Source of the DNA: Proteles cristata cristata
Lineage: Eukaryota; Chordata; Mammalia; Carnivora; Hyaenidae
Assembly (NCBI GenBank): GCA_017311185.1
Contig: JAESUZ010001269.1
Span: 496,001 to 560,000 of the forward strand
Direction of reading: 5' to 3'
DNA length: 64,000 nucleotides
The notes below the pieces were generated by a model. The model worked only from the letters and a program-made list of their open reading frames with translations. It did no database searches and was not told where the DNA came from. The number at the start of each line of letters is the position of its first letter. Positions within the stretch are counted from its first letter, which is position 1. Positions 46,014 to 56,931 of the stretch are shown piece by piece. Made by a program: the position numbers and the translations under genes.

Positions 46014-47390
46014 CAGCAGTTCTTGAGGCATGATCCACAGACCCGTGGGGGTCTCTAGAACACTTTTAGGAGGTTTGTAAGCTGAAACCACCTTCATAAT
46101 AATACTATGATGTGATTTGCATCTTTCGCTGAACAGGGCAAAAGCAATAGTGGACCAAGTGCTGGCACAATAACATGAATGAAAGTATTGGCTTTATGCT
46201 TTATTACAGTGTGGTATTCAAAGCATATATTTTACCAGCGTATGATCCCAGTTAAAAAAAAAAGAGTCAGCTTCACCTGAGAACATCTTTTTAATATTAT
46301 GTGTGATACAAAGAGCAAGTGTCCATAAAGCATTTCGGCTGCAGATCTAAGTATACTGGTTGTCATAAAAAAAAAAACAACACACTGCAATTGTTTGAGT
46401 TACAAGCTCAACTAACAACATTTTTCATGGGACACCAACCACTTTTACTTGACAGAATGACAGACGAGCTATGACCATTCAGGTTAGAGTAGTTGGCAGA
46501 TGCTTTTTCCAAAGTGAATAAAGTGAGTCTGTTAGTTCAAGGAAAACAACTAACAGCGTGTGTTGCTAATAAAAACATTTAAGATTTGAAGCAAAAGATA
46601 GACTTTTGGAAAGACTTTGTTTGCATTATGAGCTTGAAAGCTTCCCAAAACTTAAAGACTTTTCTGATAAGTCAATGGTGATATGAACAAATGTGATTTT
46701 TAAAAATACTTTATAATAAAATGTGTCAACATTAGGAAGGTCTGTGTATCTCAGTGAACAAATATCTCCCAAATGACCCATGCATGATATTTCAAAATCA
46801 TGCATGAATAAAAGATCCATTCTAAGTGTAAGACAGACAAATAGATTTTAATGCAGCAGATATAAAAAGCTCATTGATATTGTTTCAGATTGTGCATTAC
46901 AGGTAATCTTTAATGAACTCCCACTTGTCAAGTTTTGGGTAACAGACAACATCTGCAATTATTTGAAAAGGTTATTAAAATAGTCCCTTCTATTCCAATT
47001 CCACGTCTCTAGGAGGCTGGGTTTCCTTCATATGCTGCAACCAAAGCAACGTATTGCAACAGATTGAATGCAGAAGTTAGAGAATCCAGATGTCTTTTAT
47101 TAAGTCAGACTTTAAAGAAATTTGCAAAAATGCAAAACAATGCCAGTCCTGTCACTAAATTTTCCTTTGTTTTGGAAAGTATAGTTACTTTGTCATAAAA
47201 ATACGTTATTTATGACTACATGGAATTGTTACTGTTATATTTAGTAAATAGAAATAAGCATTTTAAACTTTTCAGTTTTAATTTCTAACCCAGTAAATAT
47301 CATAACCCACACAAGCAAAGGTTCTCTGAGGCCCTTAATCATGCTTAAGAGTGTGAAGAGGTGACAAAACTCAAAGTTTGCAAACCATGG
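46014..47390 (+). mobile_element. hAT DNA transposon remnant with broken transposase region
   Basis: The ends are inverted: cagcagttcttgagg at the left resembles the complement of gtttgcaaaccatgg at the right. Between them, 46260-47120 is a decayed hAT-type transposase region of the ZBED5/Buster or Charlie sort. Its C-terminal dimerisation (hATC) part is near 46985-47120 and includes 'gcaacagattgaatgcagaag'. Stops and frameshifts are frequent, so it is not expressed protein. The 3' AT-rich UTR-like part runs to the right end. No clear 8-bp target duplication remains. The exact family needs a consensus comparison. Confidence 0.75.
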
Positions 47391-47490
47391 GGCTAGTGCA
47401 TTTGGTGAGCATGGGATGGGGCGGCCCTGGCAGCAGTGTGTGATGGCTCGATGTTTTAGGGATTCTCTCCTGTCTTCTCTCATCCCATAC

Positions 47491-47704
47491 TTTTCAATGT
47501 GTTTTATTTATTTTTGAGAGAGAGAGAGAGAGACAGAGTGCAAGTTGAGGAGGGGCAGAGAGAGAAGGAGACACAGTGTCTGAAGCAGGCTCCAGGCTCT
47601 GAGCTGTCAGCACGGAGCCTAATGAGGGGCCTGAATTTGTGAACCATGAGATCATGACCTGCGCTGAAGTTGAATTCTCAACTGACTGAGCCACCCAGAT
47701 GCCC
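47491..47704 (-). repeat. CAN SINE
   Basis: Reversed copy flanked by a perfect 14-bp duplication ctctcatcccatac at 47477-47490 and 47705-47718. Confidence 0.97.
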
Positions 47705-47734
47705 CTCTCATCCCATACCTCTTATAGAATACAG

Positions 47735-47953
47735 GGCACGTGGGAGACTCAGTTGGTTAAGTGTCTGACTGCAGCTCAAGTCATGATCCCATAGCTCGTG
47801 AGTTTGAGCCCTGTGTTGGGCTCTGTGCTGACAGCTCAGAGCCTGGAACCTGCTTCTGATTTCGTGTCTCTCTCTCCCTCTCTCTCTCTGCCACTCTCCT
47901 GCTCACACTCTGTCTCTTTCACTCAAAAACAAGAAAATTAAAAATTTTTTTAA
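47735..47953 (+). repeat. CAN SINE, older and diverged
   Basis: Head degraded to 'gcacgtgggagactcagttgg'; body and (TC)n intact; tail 'aaaaacaagaaaatta'. It lies 30 bases from the previous, opposite SINE, so the two could pair as an inverted repeat. Confidence 0.9.
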
Positions 47954-47997
47954 AAGAATCTAATACAGGCTTTAATAACTAGCCTTATGAAGTTTTT

Positions 47998-48210
47998 TTT
48001 AAAGTTTATTTATTTTGAGAGAGACAGAGATAGCACTAGTGGGGGATGGGCAGAGGGAGAGAGAGAGAGAGAGAGAGAATCCCAAGCAGGCTCAACACTG
48101 TCAGCATAAGCCTGACACAGGGCTCAAACCCACATAACTGAGATCATAACCAACTGAACCAAAACCAAGAGTTGGACGCTTAACTGACTAAGCCCCCCAC
48201 CTAAGCACCC
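47998..48210 (-). repeat. CAN SINE with 18-bp target duplication
   Basis: Perfect duplication ctagccttatgaagtttt at 47980-47997 and 48211-48228, although the SINE body itself is diverged. Confidence 0.96.
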
Positions 48211-48228
48211 CTAGCCTTATGAAGTTTT

Positions 48229-49069
48229 AAACATACTCTTTTATAAAGAACAATTTTTAAAACAGAATGCAAACCTGTGTGTAGAGTCTGACTGTCACGA
48301 CGCTATAATGTATGCATCTACCGGCAAGGACTGAACTTTGAAAACTGAGAAGCATAATGTTAGGATGGTGGGATTCTGCTTGATAGATTCTCTTTGACAT
48401 TATTATAATGGCATTCTAACAATTTTAAAAAGTCAAATTAGGAACACTTGTATACACACCGACAACATCATTTTTTCCAGGAAATTCGAAAAGTAAACAA
48501 TCCTCCAGGTTTTCCCCAGTTGGTTGTAAAACCAAACTGTTAACCTGGTGGCGCCAGGAAAGTCTCCATGCTGTTTTGCAAGAAGGAAAATTTCAGTTCT
48601 TCGACTGTGCCGAATACAATGGTCATGGCAACCGTATGTATTTCTCTCTCGGGTCTCTGGAAGGATGTACACAGATTGCACAGAGTTGAGGGGCTGAGAG
48701 TGAGCTGTCTTTGAACATAGCTACTGAGGAGGAAGCAGGTGGCACCTGGCTTTGTTGACAGTACCCTGACCTGCTGCTCACTGTGGTGTAAAAGAGAGCT
48801 GGGCCACTTCCACCAAGGGCAGGGAGCAGAGTTACAAGAAGCTGGCAGTGAGCGAGATTTCCAGGGGCTGCAGGCTCTGTACACACAGTAAACAGGAAGG
48901 ACAGGTATGCTGCAGGCCACCCAGGAAATGGCCAGGAGTGCTCTCTGGTGGGAACACCTGACTCAAAAAGAGCACCTGAGCGGGTGGCCTGTCTGGGTCT
49001 GCCTTAGGACAAAAGGTTGTCTGTGCTGTTTGCTTATAAATATGACACGCTTTTTCTTTCAGCTCAACA
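48229..49069. other. Unassigned sequence
   Basis: Minus-strand frames of 82-126 codons overlap at 48433-49080. They have no recognised domain and no supporting splice pattern that I could see. No SINE or LINE is recognised. Confidence 0.4.
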
Positions 49070-49375
49070 ATTTCATTCATTCATTCATTCATTCATTCAT
49101 TCAACAGACTGAGTGCTTACTATGGGTTATCTGTTCTAGGGTCTAGAATATAGACGTGAACATAGCAGACAATCTTACCTTCGTACAGTTCATATTCTAG
49201 AGGAGAGAGACAGAAAGCTACTAAAATGATGAAGTAAAATGTAGAGCATATTGGATGCTGATAAGTATTACAGAGAAAGACAAAGCAGGAGTAGATGGGG
49301 GTGAGCTTGGGAAGGTGAGTGTTAGGGTGTTAGTGACGCCTCACTGAGGAGGAGGAATTGGAGCAAAGACCTATT
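49070..49375 (-). mobile_element. L2 3' region, reversed, with (ATTC)n
   Basis: An expanded ATTC repeat at 49072-49103 comes from the reversed L2 end. It is followed by 'actgagtgcttactatggg', 'gttcatattctagaggag', 'gctgataagtattacag' and 'cctcactgaggagg'. Confidence 0.88.
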
Positions 49376-49824
49376 TGAGATTATTGTAGGAATTAAAAGT
49401 AAAAGTATAAAACGAGCCCAGAAAGTACCTACTCTCCCACTGTAACATTGCTGTTTTGATCATCTTACACTATGTTCTCTGCGTGTCTGAACACATACTA
49501 TTTCTTCAGAGGTAGGTGCGTGCTTGCATACACGTGCATGGAAGTCATACTCTCTCACTTGGAAGTGCATCTCGAGCAGATTTCCATGTTCGTTACTAGA
49601 GCTGTACCCTTAACTTAACCAGTCATAGAAGGTGGGGAGGCTTTGGCCTAATGGGGAGCCCAGGGTCTCGCCTTAGTTCTGCTACTTATGGGAGCTCTTT
49701 GTGTCCCAATTTCTTCATCAGTAAGCTAAGGACATGAGGTTTAACTTGTGGGGCCTTTTAAGAAGAAGAAGGGAGTGACTTCATGCATCTAAAGCAGGCT
49801 GTCTCAGTAACTCTGGAGCTAATT
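49376..49824. other. Unassigned sequence
   Basis: No repeat or exon recognised. Confidence 0.4.
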
Positions 49825-50047
49825 AGAAGTTAACAGAAGATCATGGAGGAGGGAAAGGGGAAAAGTAGTTACAGAGAGGGAGGGAGGCAAACCATGAGAC
49901 TCTTAAATACTGAGAACAGACTGAGGGTTGATGGGAGGCGGGGGAGAGGGGAAAATGGGTGATGGGCAGAGGGGAGGGCACTTGTTGGGATGAGCACTGG
50001 GTGTTGTATGGAAACCAAGTTGACAATAAACTATTTTTGAAAAAAGA
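49825..50047 (+). mobile_element. Carnivore L1 3' UTR end
   Basis: 'gaggcaaaccatgagactc', 'tgggatgagcactgggtg', 'ttgtatggaaaccaagttgac' and 'aataaactattt' mark the L1 terminus. Only about 220 bases remain. Confidence 0.95.
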
Positions 50048-50514
50048 GGCTATAGGATTTAGGATACATTCTGAAAATAGAGCTGACGGTGCTTAGCTAC
50101 AGGGCTTGGGGTGAAAGAGAAAGTAACCACGGACGACCACTGGGTTTCGGCACAGTGGTGCTGCTGTTTGGACGGGGAAGGCCAGGAGAACACATCTGGG
50201 TGGTGGGCGGGTGGATAGCCCTCTATTTGCCATATTAACTCTATTTTCATTGCCCTTTGTCCTTATTGCCATCACCTCACTTTAGGCCTTGTCCTTTGCG
50301 ACCAGACCATGGCGACACTGTGGCCCCATAGGTGACCCTGATTCCAGCCCTCCCTTTTGCACACGGCCTTCCCACTGATCTCCTGTGGCTTTTCCCTTCG
50401 TTCCTTGAACCCTCCCATCTACCACTACATCCTCTGCCTCTAAGGCCAGCTCACCCTTCAAGGCAACACCCAACTACCACCTCCCACAAAAAATTCGTTT
50501 CCTTCTGAAATTTT
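50048..50514. other. Unassigned spacer between inverted L1 ends
   Basis: C-rich on the plus strand after 50280. Short minus frames at 50059-50473 have no domain. Confidence 0.45.
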
Positions 50515-50725
50515 TTTCTTAAATAGTTTGTTGCCAAGTTGGTTTCCATATAACACCCAGTGCTCATTCCAACAAGTGCCCTTCTCCATGCCCATCACCC
50601 CCTTTCCCTTCTCCCCACCCCCACCCCATCAACCCTCAGTTTGTTCTCAGCATTCAAGAGTTTCATGGTTTGCCTCCCTCCCTCTCCCCAGATATTTTTC
50701 CCCTTATCTTCCCCCATGGTCCTCC
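50515..50725 (-). mobile_element. Carnivore L1 3' UTR end, antisense
   Basis: 'ttgccaagttggtttcc', 'ataacacccagtgctcattcc' and 'ccctcagtttgttctcagc' are the complement of the L1 end at 49825-50047, so the two are inverted about 470 bases apart. Confidence 0.93.
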
Positions 50726-51675
50726 TTCCGAATTTTGATACAGACTAGGGGCATCACTCATTTGGTTTTTAACATGTTGCTCACTTCCTCTTTTAAAAAT
50801 TTGCTATTTTTCTTCTGCTGCTCCTGGACACTTGGTGACAGAACCCTAAAGATGGGGACAACATTGGGCATTGCAAGTTGAGTGTTGGGGGACTTTGAAG
50901 AGGCAAGATGGGGATTAGGAGGGGCTCTTAGGGGATAAGAAAAACAAAGGAGAAACTCACACTCCTCATGGGAGCTCAGGGCTGGCTCTGCATGGAACCT
51001 GATTTGTGCCAAATTCCAGTAACACTGCCAGGTCCATTTCCAAGGGACAAAATAGCATCTAGGTTTTTCATTGCTGGTGATAATTTGAGGCCATTTTCCC
51101 TGATGTGTAAACTGTCCAGAGGTGGAGACAGCCAAGCAGCAGCCTTTGAGACAACTGACTACCTGTTCTCATTTCCCCCCCACCCTGCTCTGGCCTCATT
51201 CAGGTTCTGGGCAGGGTGGAGGCAGACCCATCCTGGCAGAGCTCATTTTAGGGCACCCCTCTGCCTTCCTGTAGGGCTCAAGCTGCTCTCTTTCGTTCTG
51301 GCGGTCCACCCCTGTCTTTGGTACATTAATATTGTTTATCTCTCAGGGCCCAACTAGATGTTTCCTCATGGGCCTCTCCACGACCTGAAATCATTTTATT
51401 CATCTCTTCTTCGGGTCAAACTAAGTGTACAGATTATACATGCCATGATGCAAATCAATTTATTGTATTAGCTGGGCACAGAGCAAAGTCCTGGGAGCCC
51501 TCCTCCCATCCACCTATTCTCTGTCTCTACTTACACATCTCAGCGGAAGCAGGGAAGGGTCCGCTGCAGAGATGATTGGCAGCTGGACCTCTCTGGAATT
51601 CAGACCCAGGAAAGCTGCAGAGAGGGAAACCCCCTAAGCTTCTCAGCAGAGCACCAGCTTCTCTAACTGCTCCCG
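50726..51675. other. Unassigned sequence
   Basis: Plus frame 50968-51357 (129 codons) and minus frame 50758-51135 (125 codons) overlap. Neither has a recognised domain, and the mutual overlap argues against coding. Confidence 0.4.
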
Positions 51676-52132
51676 TGTTAGCCAGAATAATGGCCCCATT
51701 TGAAAACCCACAACCTGTGAACTTTACCTTATATGGCAAAAGCGATCTTGCAGAGGTGATTAAATAAAGGATCATGAGCTGGAGAATTATCTTGGATTAT
51801 CCCAGTGGGCCCTCAATGTAATCTCTAAGTGTCCTTATAGGAGGGGTGGGGGCAGAGGGAATAAATGAAGAAGAGGTGGGCGGGAGAACAATGTGACCAC
51901 AGAGACAAAGGAGGGAATGATGAGGCCACATGATGAGTCAAGACTTGCTGGCCACCAGAAGTTGTTAATGGTAGAGATCAGATTCCCTCCCAGAGCCTCA
52001 GACACCTTGATTTTTGCCCCCACAAGACTGAGTGCAAACTTCTGGTATCCAAAACTATAAGAGAATACATGTGTGTTGTATTAAGCCCCCCAGTTTGTAG
52101 TAAGTTGTTAGAGTAGCTCCAGGAAATAAACA
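51676..52132 (+). mobile_element. MaLR-type LTR, TG...CA bounded
   Basis: Starts tgttagccagaataatggcc and ends 'aggaaataaaca'. Landmarks are 'ccttatatggcaaaagcg', 'ttatcttggattatccc', 'gtgggccctcaatgtaatc' and 'ttgctggccaccagaag'. Solo LTR; subfamily not certain. Confidence 0.68.
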
Positions 52133-52479
52133 CGGCTCCTCAGCTCACCCTAATTCCGGGTCTTCCAGGAAAGCTCCTGCTACCTAAGGGGCTGCATCAT
52201 TCAAGATGTGGCCTGGGGAGTGCTTGTACTCAGTGTGGACACCCTTTGGCCAAACAAAGACTTCTGCTCTAGGGCAGATTTATCTTCCCAGAGGATGCCA
52301 GCCAGTTCAAAATGGAACCTAGCTGGCAGGTGAGTCTGGAGTCTGATTTGCCCCAAGAAAACTTTGGCTTGTACTCTTACATCTGAAGTGTCCATTTCCT
52401 TCCTTGAGCTCCCACCTCATCCTCTGAGAACATAAGGAAGAACTTCCCAGAAAACTAACCAACTGGCCAGAGCTGATTG
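52133..52479. other. Unassigned sequence
   Basis: Nothing recognised; overlaps the start of a 152-codon minus frame (52319-52777) that runs through an old repeat. Confidence 0.4.
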
Positions 52480-52620
52480 TGTAATCTGCAGGATCTGGTA
52501 CAAAATGAAAATGCAGAGCCCCATCTTCTAGACTTATTAAAATTTTAAGATGGGGACAACCCCACACAGTCCAGGCACGGGGCCTTCCGAGGGCAGGGCC
52601 CTGTGAACCCATGGAGGGGC
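52480..52620 (+). repeat. Old repeat of unknown family, copy 2
   Basis: Matches 31885-32040 in ordered blocks ('gtacaaaatgaaaatgcag', 'ttattaaaattttaagatgg', 'gggccctgtgaac'). Confidence 0.5.
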
Positions 52621-53692
52621 TAGCTCCTGCCTTAGGCCTCTGTCGTATCCTTAGGTGAACTTCCACCTTGGAAAGCATTTTGCTTACAACAATTTTGCTT
52701 ACAGTTTTTAGAAAAGCCATTTTTTGGCTTCTTTTCTCTTTCATGAAGAGGCTCTGCTCTCCGATTTGCCAGGCCAAAAATAGGGTCCACTTGAAGAGTG
52801 AAATGAAACTCTTTTAGGATCCTGCTGATAAATACAATGTTTTCAAAACAAATAAGAATAGCTATAAAGATAGTTTATGGGCCCATTAAAAATCCCCAAC
52901 CACAGCATCAGCCATGGGACAGAGAGAGTCATTTTAGAGAAACTCTATAATGTACAAAGTTAAACCTGCCCTTCTTTAGTTCCATGGTGGCCCAGAGGCC
53001 CGAGGCAGCCCTGGGGTGCCTCTTAGAGTGTGCAGGGAAATGGGTGATCCCCAGAAGCTCTGATGGAAAAAAGGGAGCCATGGTGGTGCCTGTGCAATCA
53101 CAGGACATGTAAGTTTAGATGGTGTTTGAGGGGGAAATAATTGTGTGGTGGCTGGCCCTGAGCCTGCTTCCCCAAACTTGCCCCAAGTCTCATGCTGCCC
53201 ACTGGTAGATGGAGAGTAAAGGGAAACAGGCCCCAGACTGAGACCTTGTCCTTCACAAGAACTTTACAGATCAACCCGATTCAGATATAACTGGTCTTTT
53301 GCATCCTGGTACCTGAGCCCCCATGGACTCAGGACTTCATTACAGGGCACTTGCCTTTAGATAAGTAGTTCAATATCCATCCCTGATGCTGGTAACCCAG
53401 ACCATCAATGCCTGATGAGAAGGAAGCTGAACTTTTAATTTTTTTTTTTTTTTTTTGGTAAGATTCGCCAGTCAGTAGAGGAGATACTCAAAATTTAGGA
53501 GAGGTGAAAGGTTAACTGGCCAATTTTATCTTTAGCTGTGATGGGAGGTGACCCACAATGACCCTAGTTAGCTTACCTTAAGAAATCCAATGATTCCTAG
53601 AATGTTATAGTTGAAAGGACCTCATTTCCATAACGAGAAGAAGGCTCTAGACGGTGGTAAGAATTTTCCTAGCCTGGGGAGACTAACCATCC
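52621..53692. other. Unassigned sequence
   Basis: T18-type run at 53438-53457. No repeat family or exon recognised. Confidence 0.4.
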
Positions 53693-53730
53693 TCCCCCAC
53701 CCCCACCCCCACCCCCCACCCCCACCCCCG
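53693..53730. repeat. (CCCCCA)n C-rich repeat
   Basis: Runs of five to six C residues separated by A on the plus strand. The minus strand is G-rich with more than four G5 tracts, a G-quadruplex-type arrangement. The 148-codon plus frame 53611-54057 passes through it. Confidence 0.93.
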
Positions 53731-54469
53731 CCGCTTCTCCTCTTACTTTTTTTCTCTCTGCAAAGCTATGATACCAGCCACTGGGGCTCATGTTACCCTG
53801 TTCCAGGTACAAGACTTCCTCTCCCAGCAAAGCCCAGCTTTTATCATGGCAAATGGGGCACCAGCCTTCTCGGAGTTATAGTCTGCGCATACCCTGAATG
53901 TATGAGATGTCAGAGAAGCCAGAAGTTCTGGGAAAGGAAGGGAAGAAGCCATGACGTGCAGGATGAGCTCACAGGCATCACCTGTGGAGGAAGTCCTGGC
54001 CAGGCTGCCTGCCAAGAATATAACTCTTCTGTGACTATTTCAGGCCATACCGTGTGAGAGGTCATTGACTGCAGATCCATTGGTATGGACTTGAATTCTC
54101 TTTTAAAAGTCCAAGTCTCCATCAGTCTAAGGTTGGAGGCAAGAGTTCAATCTCATTTTGCCCATGTGGAGCGAAGGAGTTCTGAGGGGCTAGGGGAGCA
54201 CATTTGAAGGTGGGAATCTTTCAAGGTATAGGACATGTCCATGGGTGTCTTATCGAAGTTCTTACAGTAGTATGAGAGTGCTCGATACCCTAAGGCTCAG
54301 AGGCTAAGAGACAATGGGTTAGAAATAAAAATATTATCTACTTCAGAAGTTTATCTTGGCTGGCCGAGCTCTCAGGCAAGGAAGAGGAAGTTCCTTATAC
54401 TGGAGTATTGGGGTCATTATTTAACCACTTTGACTGCAGTTTCTTGTTCCTTCAATTCAGCTTGCAGTC
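53731..54469. other. Unassigned sequence
   Basis: Open on the plus strand to 54057 but without a domain. No repeat recognised. Confidence 0.4.
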
Positions 54470-54625
54470 TCCTGCCAATTTTATTGTCCTAACTGGTACT
54501 TCATGTCACTCCTCTGCTCAAGAGTGCACAATGGCTCTCCACTGCCGGTTGAACCAAGTTCTTTCTCTTGATTAGGTTTTAAAATCATCTGACTCTGACT
54601 TACCATACATTTTGGTCCCCATTGG
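54470..54625 (+). mobile_element. L2 fragment, diverged
   Basis: 'atgtcactcctctgctcaag' followed by 'caatggctctccactgcc' is the L2 ORF2-end pattern. Confidence 0.65.
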
Positions 54626-56207
54626 CTAGAATCTACAACTCAGGGTAAACTTCACCCAGTATTTTACACATTGTAAGCATAGGGAACTTTAACTACTGTA
54701 GGTAAATCGCCTAAAAATCTTGGAAACCACTGGTTTTCAGAATGAGTTGGCCAAACATCAAGAATGTGTTTTTAAAAATGTATGTAGAAGTGCAATTTAT
54801 TTGAGCAGAAAAATTCTACCTCTCTACACACTTTCTTTTTTACTTCCTTATTTCTTCATAGCATCATAATAATAGTGGATATTCTCCTTTTCTTGTAAAT
54901 GAGACCAAAGTTTGCTGAGGCCTCCCAGTGTGTAGGGACAAAGAAGGGAGCTCGTTCCCCTAAACTCTGATCAATATTCTTGCTGCTCTTTGCACAACCA
55001 CACAACTGTCTATGGCTTTGTCTGTCTATCCCTGCAAAGTCTCATTCTGTACCTAAAATAGGAGATGAAATAAAATGTGGTCTTCAGGCAACAGCTGTCC
55101 AAGGCAGCACCACTCTCAGGAACGTAAGGGTCTCAAGATGCCAGGCCTCCCTCTCATAAATGGTTCAGGGGGCTGGTCTCTGGCCTTACGTGCCTCAAAG
55201 CCCCAAAGCCCTGAAGCCCATTAATGCTTCTTTTGCATTTTACGTCGCTGGGCTTTTTGTCCACTTGTTTCTGTTTCATTAAGTCCAGGTGTAGGCATCC
55301 TCTGAAAACTCCTTTACTTTTATGAAGCAAAGAACAAACCCCAGTGAAGGCAACCCTTTCAGGAAAGTCTGCAAATTGCAACCTTGAAGAGAGCCAGTGG
55401 AGGGGGCAGGGGAAAGGGAGAGAGAGGAGAAAAAAGAAAGGCAAGTAGGGAAACGAGATCTAAGAATTCAGTTTTAATGCCAAGGAACCTCTTAAAGAAT
55501 TATGGTCTTATGAGCCAGGGACACCTTTTTGATGAGTCAGCCACCTTTTGACCATAAAGGCAATACATTTCTGTGCATTAGCTTTTTTAATCTGGTAAGG
55601 TGCCATGTACGAGATCAGTGGTCCAGGGCACTCACGCTGAAAATGAATCCAAAGGCCTTGCACAAGTGCTTGATCTCAGGACGGTGCATCTGTATGGCAG
55701 TTAAGGCGTGGGACTTATGAGGAACTCTGCGGCTGGCTTAAGGAGACACAGGCCTCTCAACCTAGTGGGGGACTGACCGCAAGAGCATGTGGAAGAGGGG
55801 TTGGCCGCCCTCGGATGAACCCACTGCCTGCTGTTCCACCCACACAGCCTCATTCTTTTGCACTTAGAAAGCATTCTGGGTACTTGCGAGCTCCAGATGA
55901 ACAGTCCTTCAGTCTTGTTCGGGACCACGTTTTACAGGCTTAATCAAGCAATGCTTATATGCCTCTACTTTCAGTTTATGTTTTAGGGACGGATTTCAGA
56001 AAAGGGTTACCTTAATCAGGGGAGTGTCTGGGGTAGGAGGAATTGAGGCACCTCAGAGAAAGACAGAAAGGGGTGGCAGATGAGGATGAGAGAAGCAAGC
56101 TGTTGATGGGCAGGAGGACTTGGGATGAGACCCCCTGCTATGAGGTCCTTAAATTTATCTGTGCCATGGACCCCATGGCAGCCAGGTGAAGCCTATGGTC
56201 CTTTGGT
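54626..56207. other. Unassigned 1.6 kb
   Basis: No SINE, LINE or exon recognised. Frames of 63-96 codons at 55154-55928 have no domains. Confidence 0.4.
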
Positions 56208-56225
56208 CAGAATAAGATTCCTTTT

Positions 56226-56436
56226 GTTTTAATGTTTATTTATTTATTTTGAGAGAAAGAGAAATGGTGAGCATGATCCGCGGAGGGGCAGAAAGAGAGG
56301 GAGACTTGGAGCCCCAAGTAGGCTCTGTGCTGACCACATAGAACCTGATGTGGGGCCCAATCCCACGACCCTGAGATCATGACCTGAGCCGAAACCAAGA
56401 GTTGGGCACTTAACCGACTGAGCCCCCCAGGCACCT
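56226..56436 (-). repeat. CAN SINE, diverged
   Basis: Reversed copy; flanks share cag(a/g)ataagat at 56208-56218 and 56437-56447. Confidence 0.92.
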
Positions 56437-56684
56437 CAGGATAAGATGCTTAGATGCATAAAATGAAATTCATAGGATTACAAAGCAGACCACAATTACG
56501 TCGAAATAGTTATCTAAATGCTTAAAAAACAAATTTGTGATATAATAACATCGGTGCTTCTTTGCTAATGCATTAAATAAGATCTAGTGGTGGACCTATT
56601 AATTATCTTATTTTAGAAGTAGTGATGCTAGTAAATGCTATTTCAAGATAGCAGCAACTATCATTTGTTATAAAAAATATCTTT

Positions 56685-56915
56685 TTTTAAAATTTTTTTA
56701 ATGTTTTATTTATTTCTAGGAGAGAGAGAGAGAGAGAGAGACAGAGTGGGCAGGGGAGGGTCAGAGAGAGAGGGAGTCACAGACTCTGAAACAGGCTCCA
56801 GGCTCTGAGCTGGCAGTCAGCACAGAGCCCGACGCGGGGCTCGAACCCACGAACTGCGAGATCATGACCTAAGCGAAAGTCGGACACTTAACCGACTAAG
56901 CCACCCAGGCACCCC
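56685..56915 (-). repeat. CAN SINE, young subfamily
   Basis: Carries 'tatttctaggagagag', 'gctggcagtcagcacag', 'aagcgaaagtcgg'. Perfect 16-bp duplication tataaaaaatatcttt at 56669-56684 and 56916-56931. Confidence 0.97.
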
Positions 56916-56931
56916 TATAAAAAATATCTTT

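Noticed and set aside
49072..49103. (ATTC)n as an independent satellite
   Set aside because: It is the expanded end of a reversed L2 copy.
52319..52777. 152-codon minus-strand open frame
   Set aside because: It runs through an old dispersed repeat (52480-52620) and has no domain, so it is likely chance.
53693..53730. Interstitial telomere repeat
   Set aside because: The unit is CCCCCA with variable C number and not CCCTAA.
53611..54057. 148-codon plus-strand open frame
   Set aside because: Its N-terminal third is the C-rich hexamer repeat read as Pro/His; the remainder has no recognised domain.
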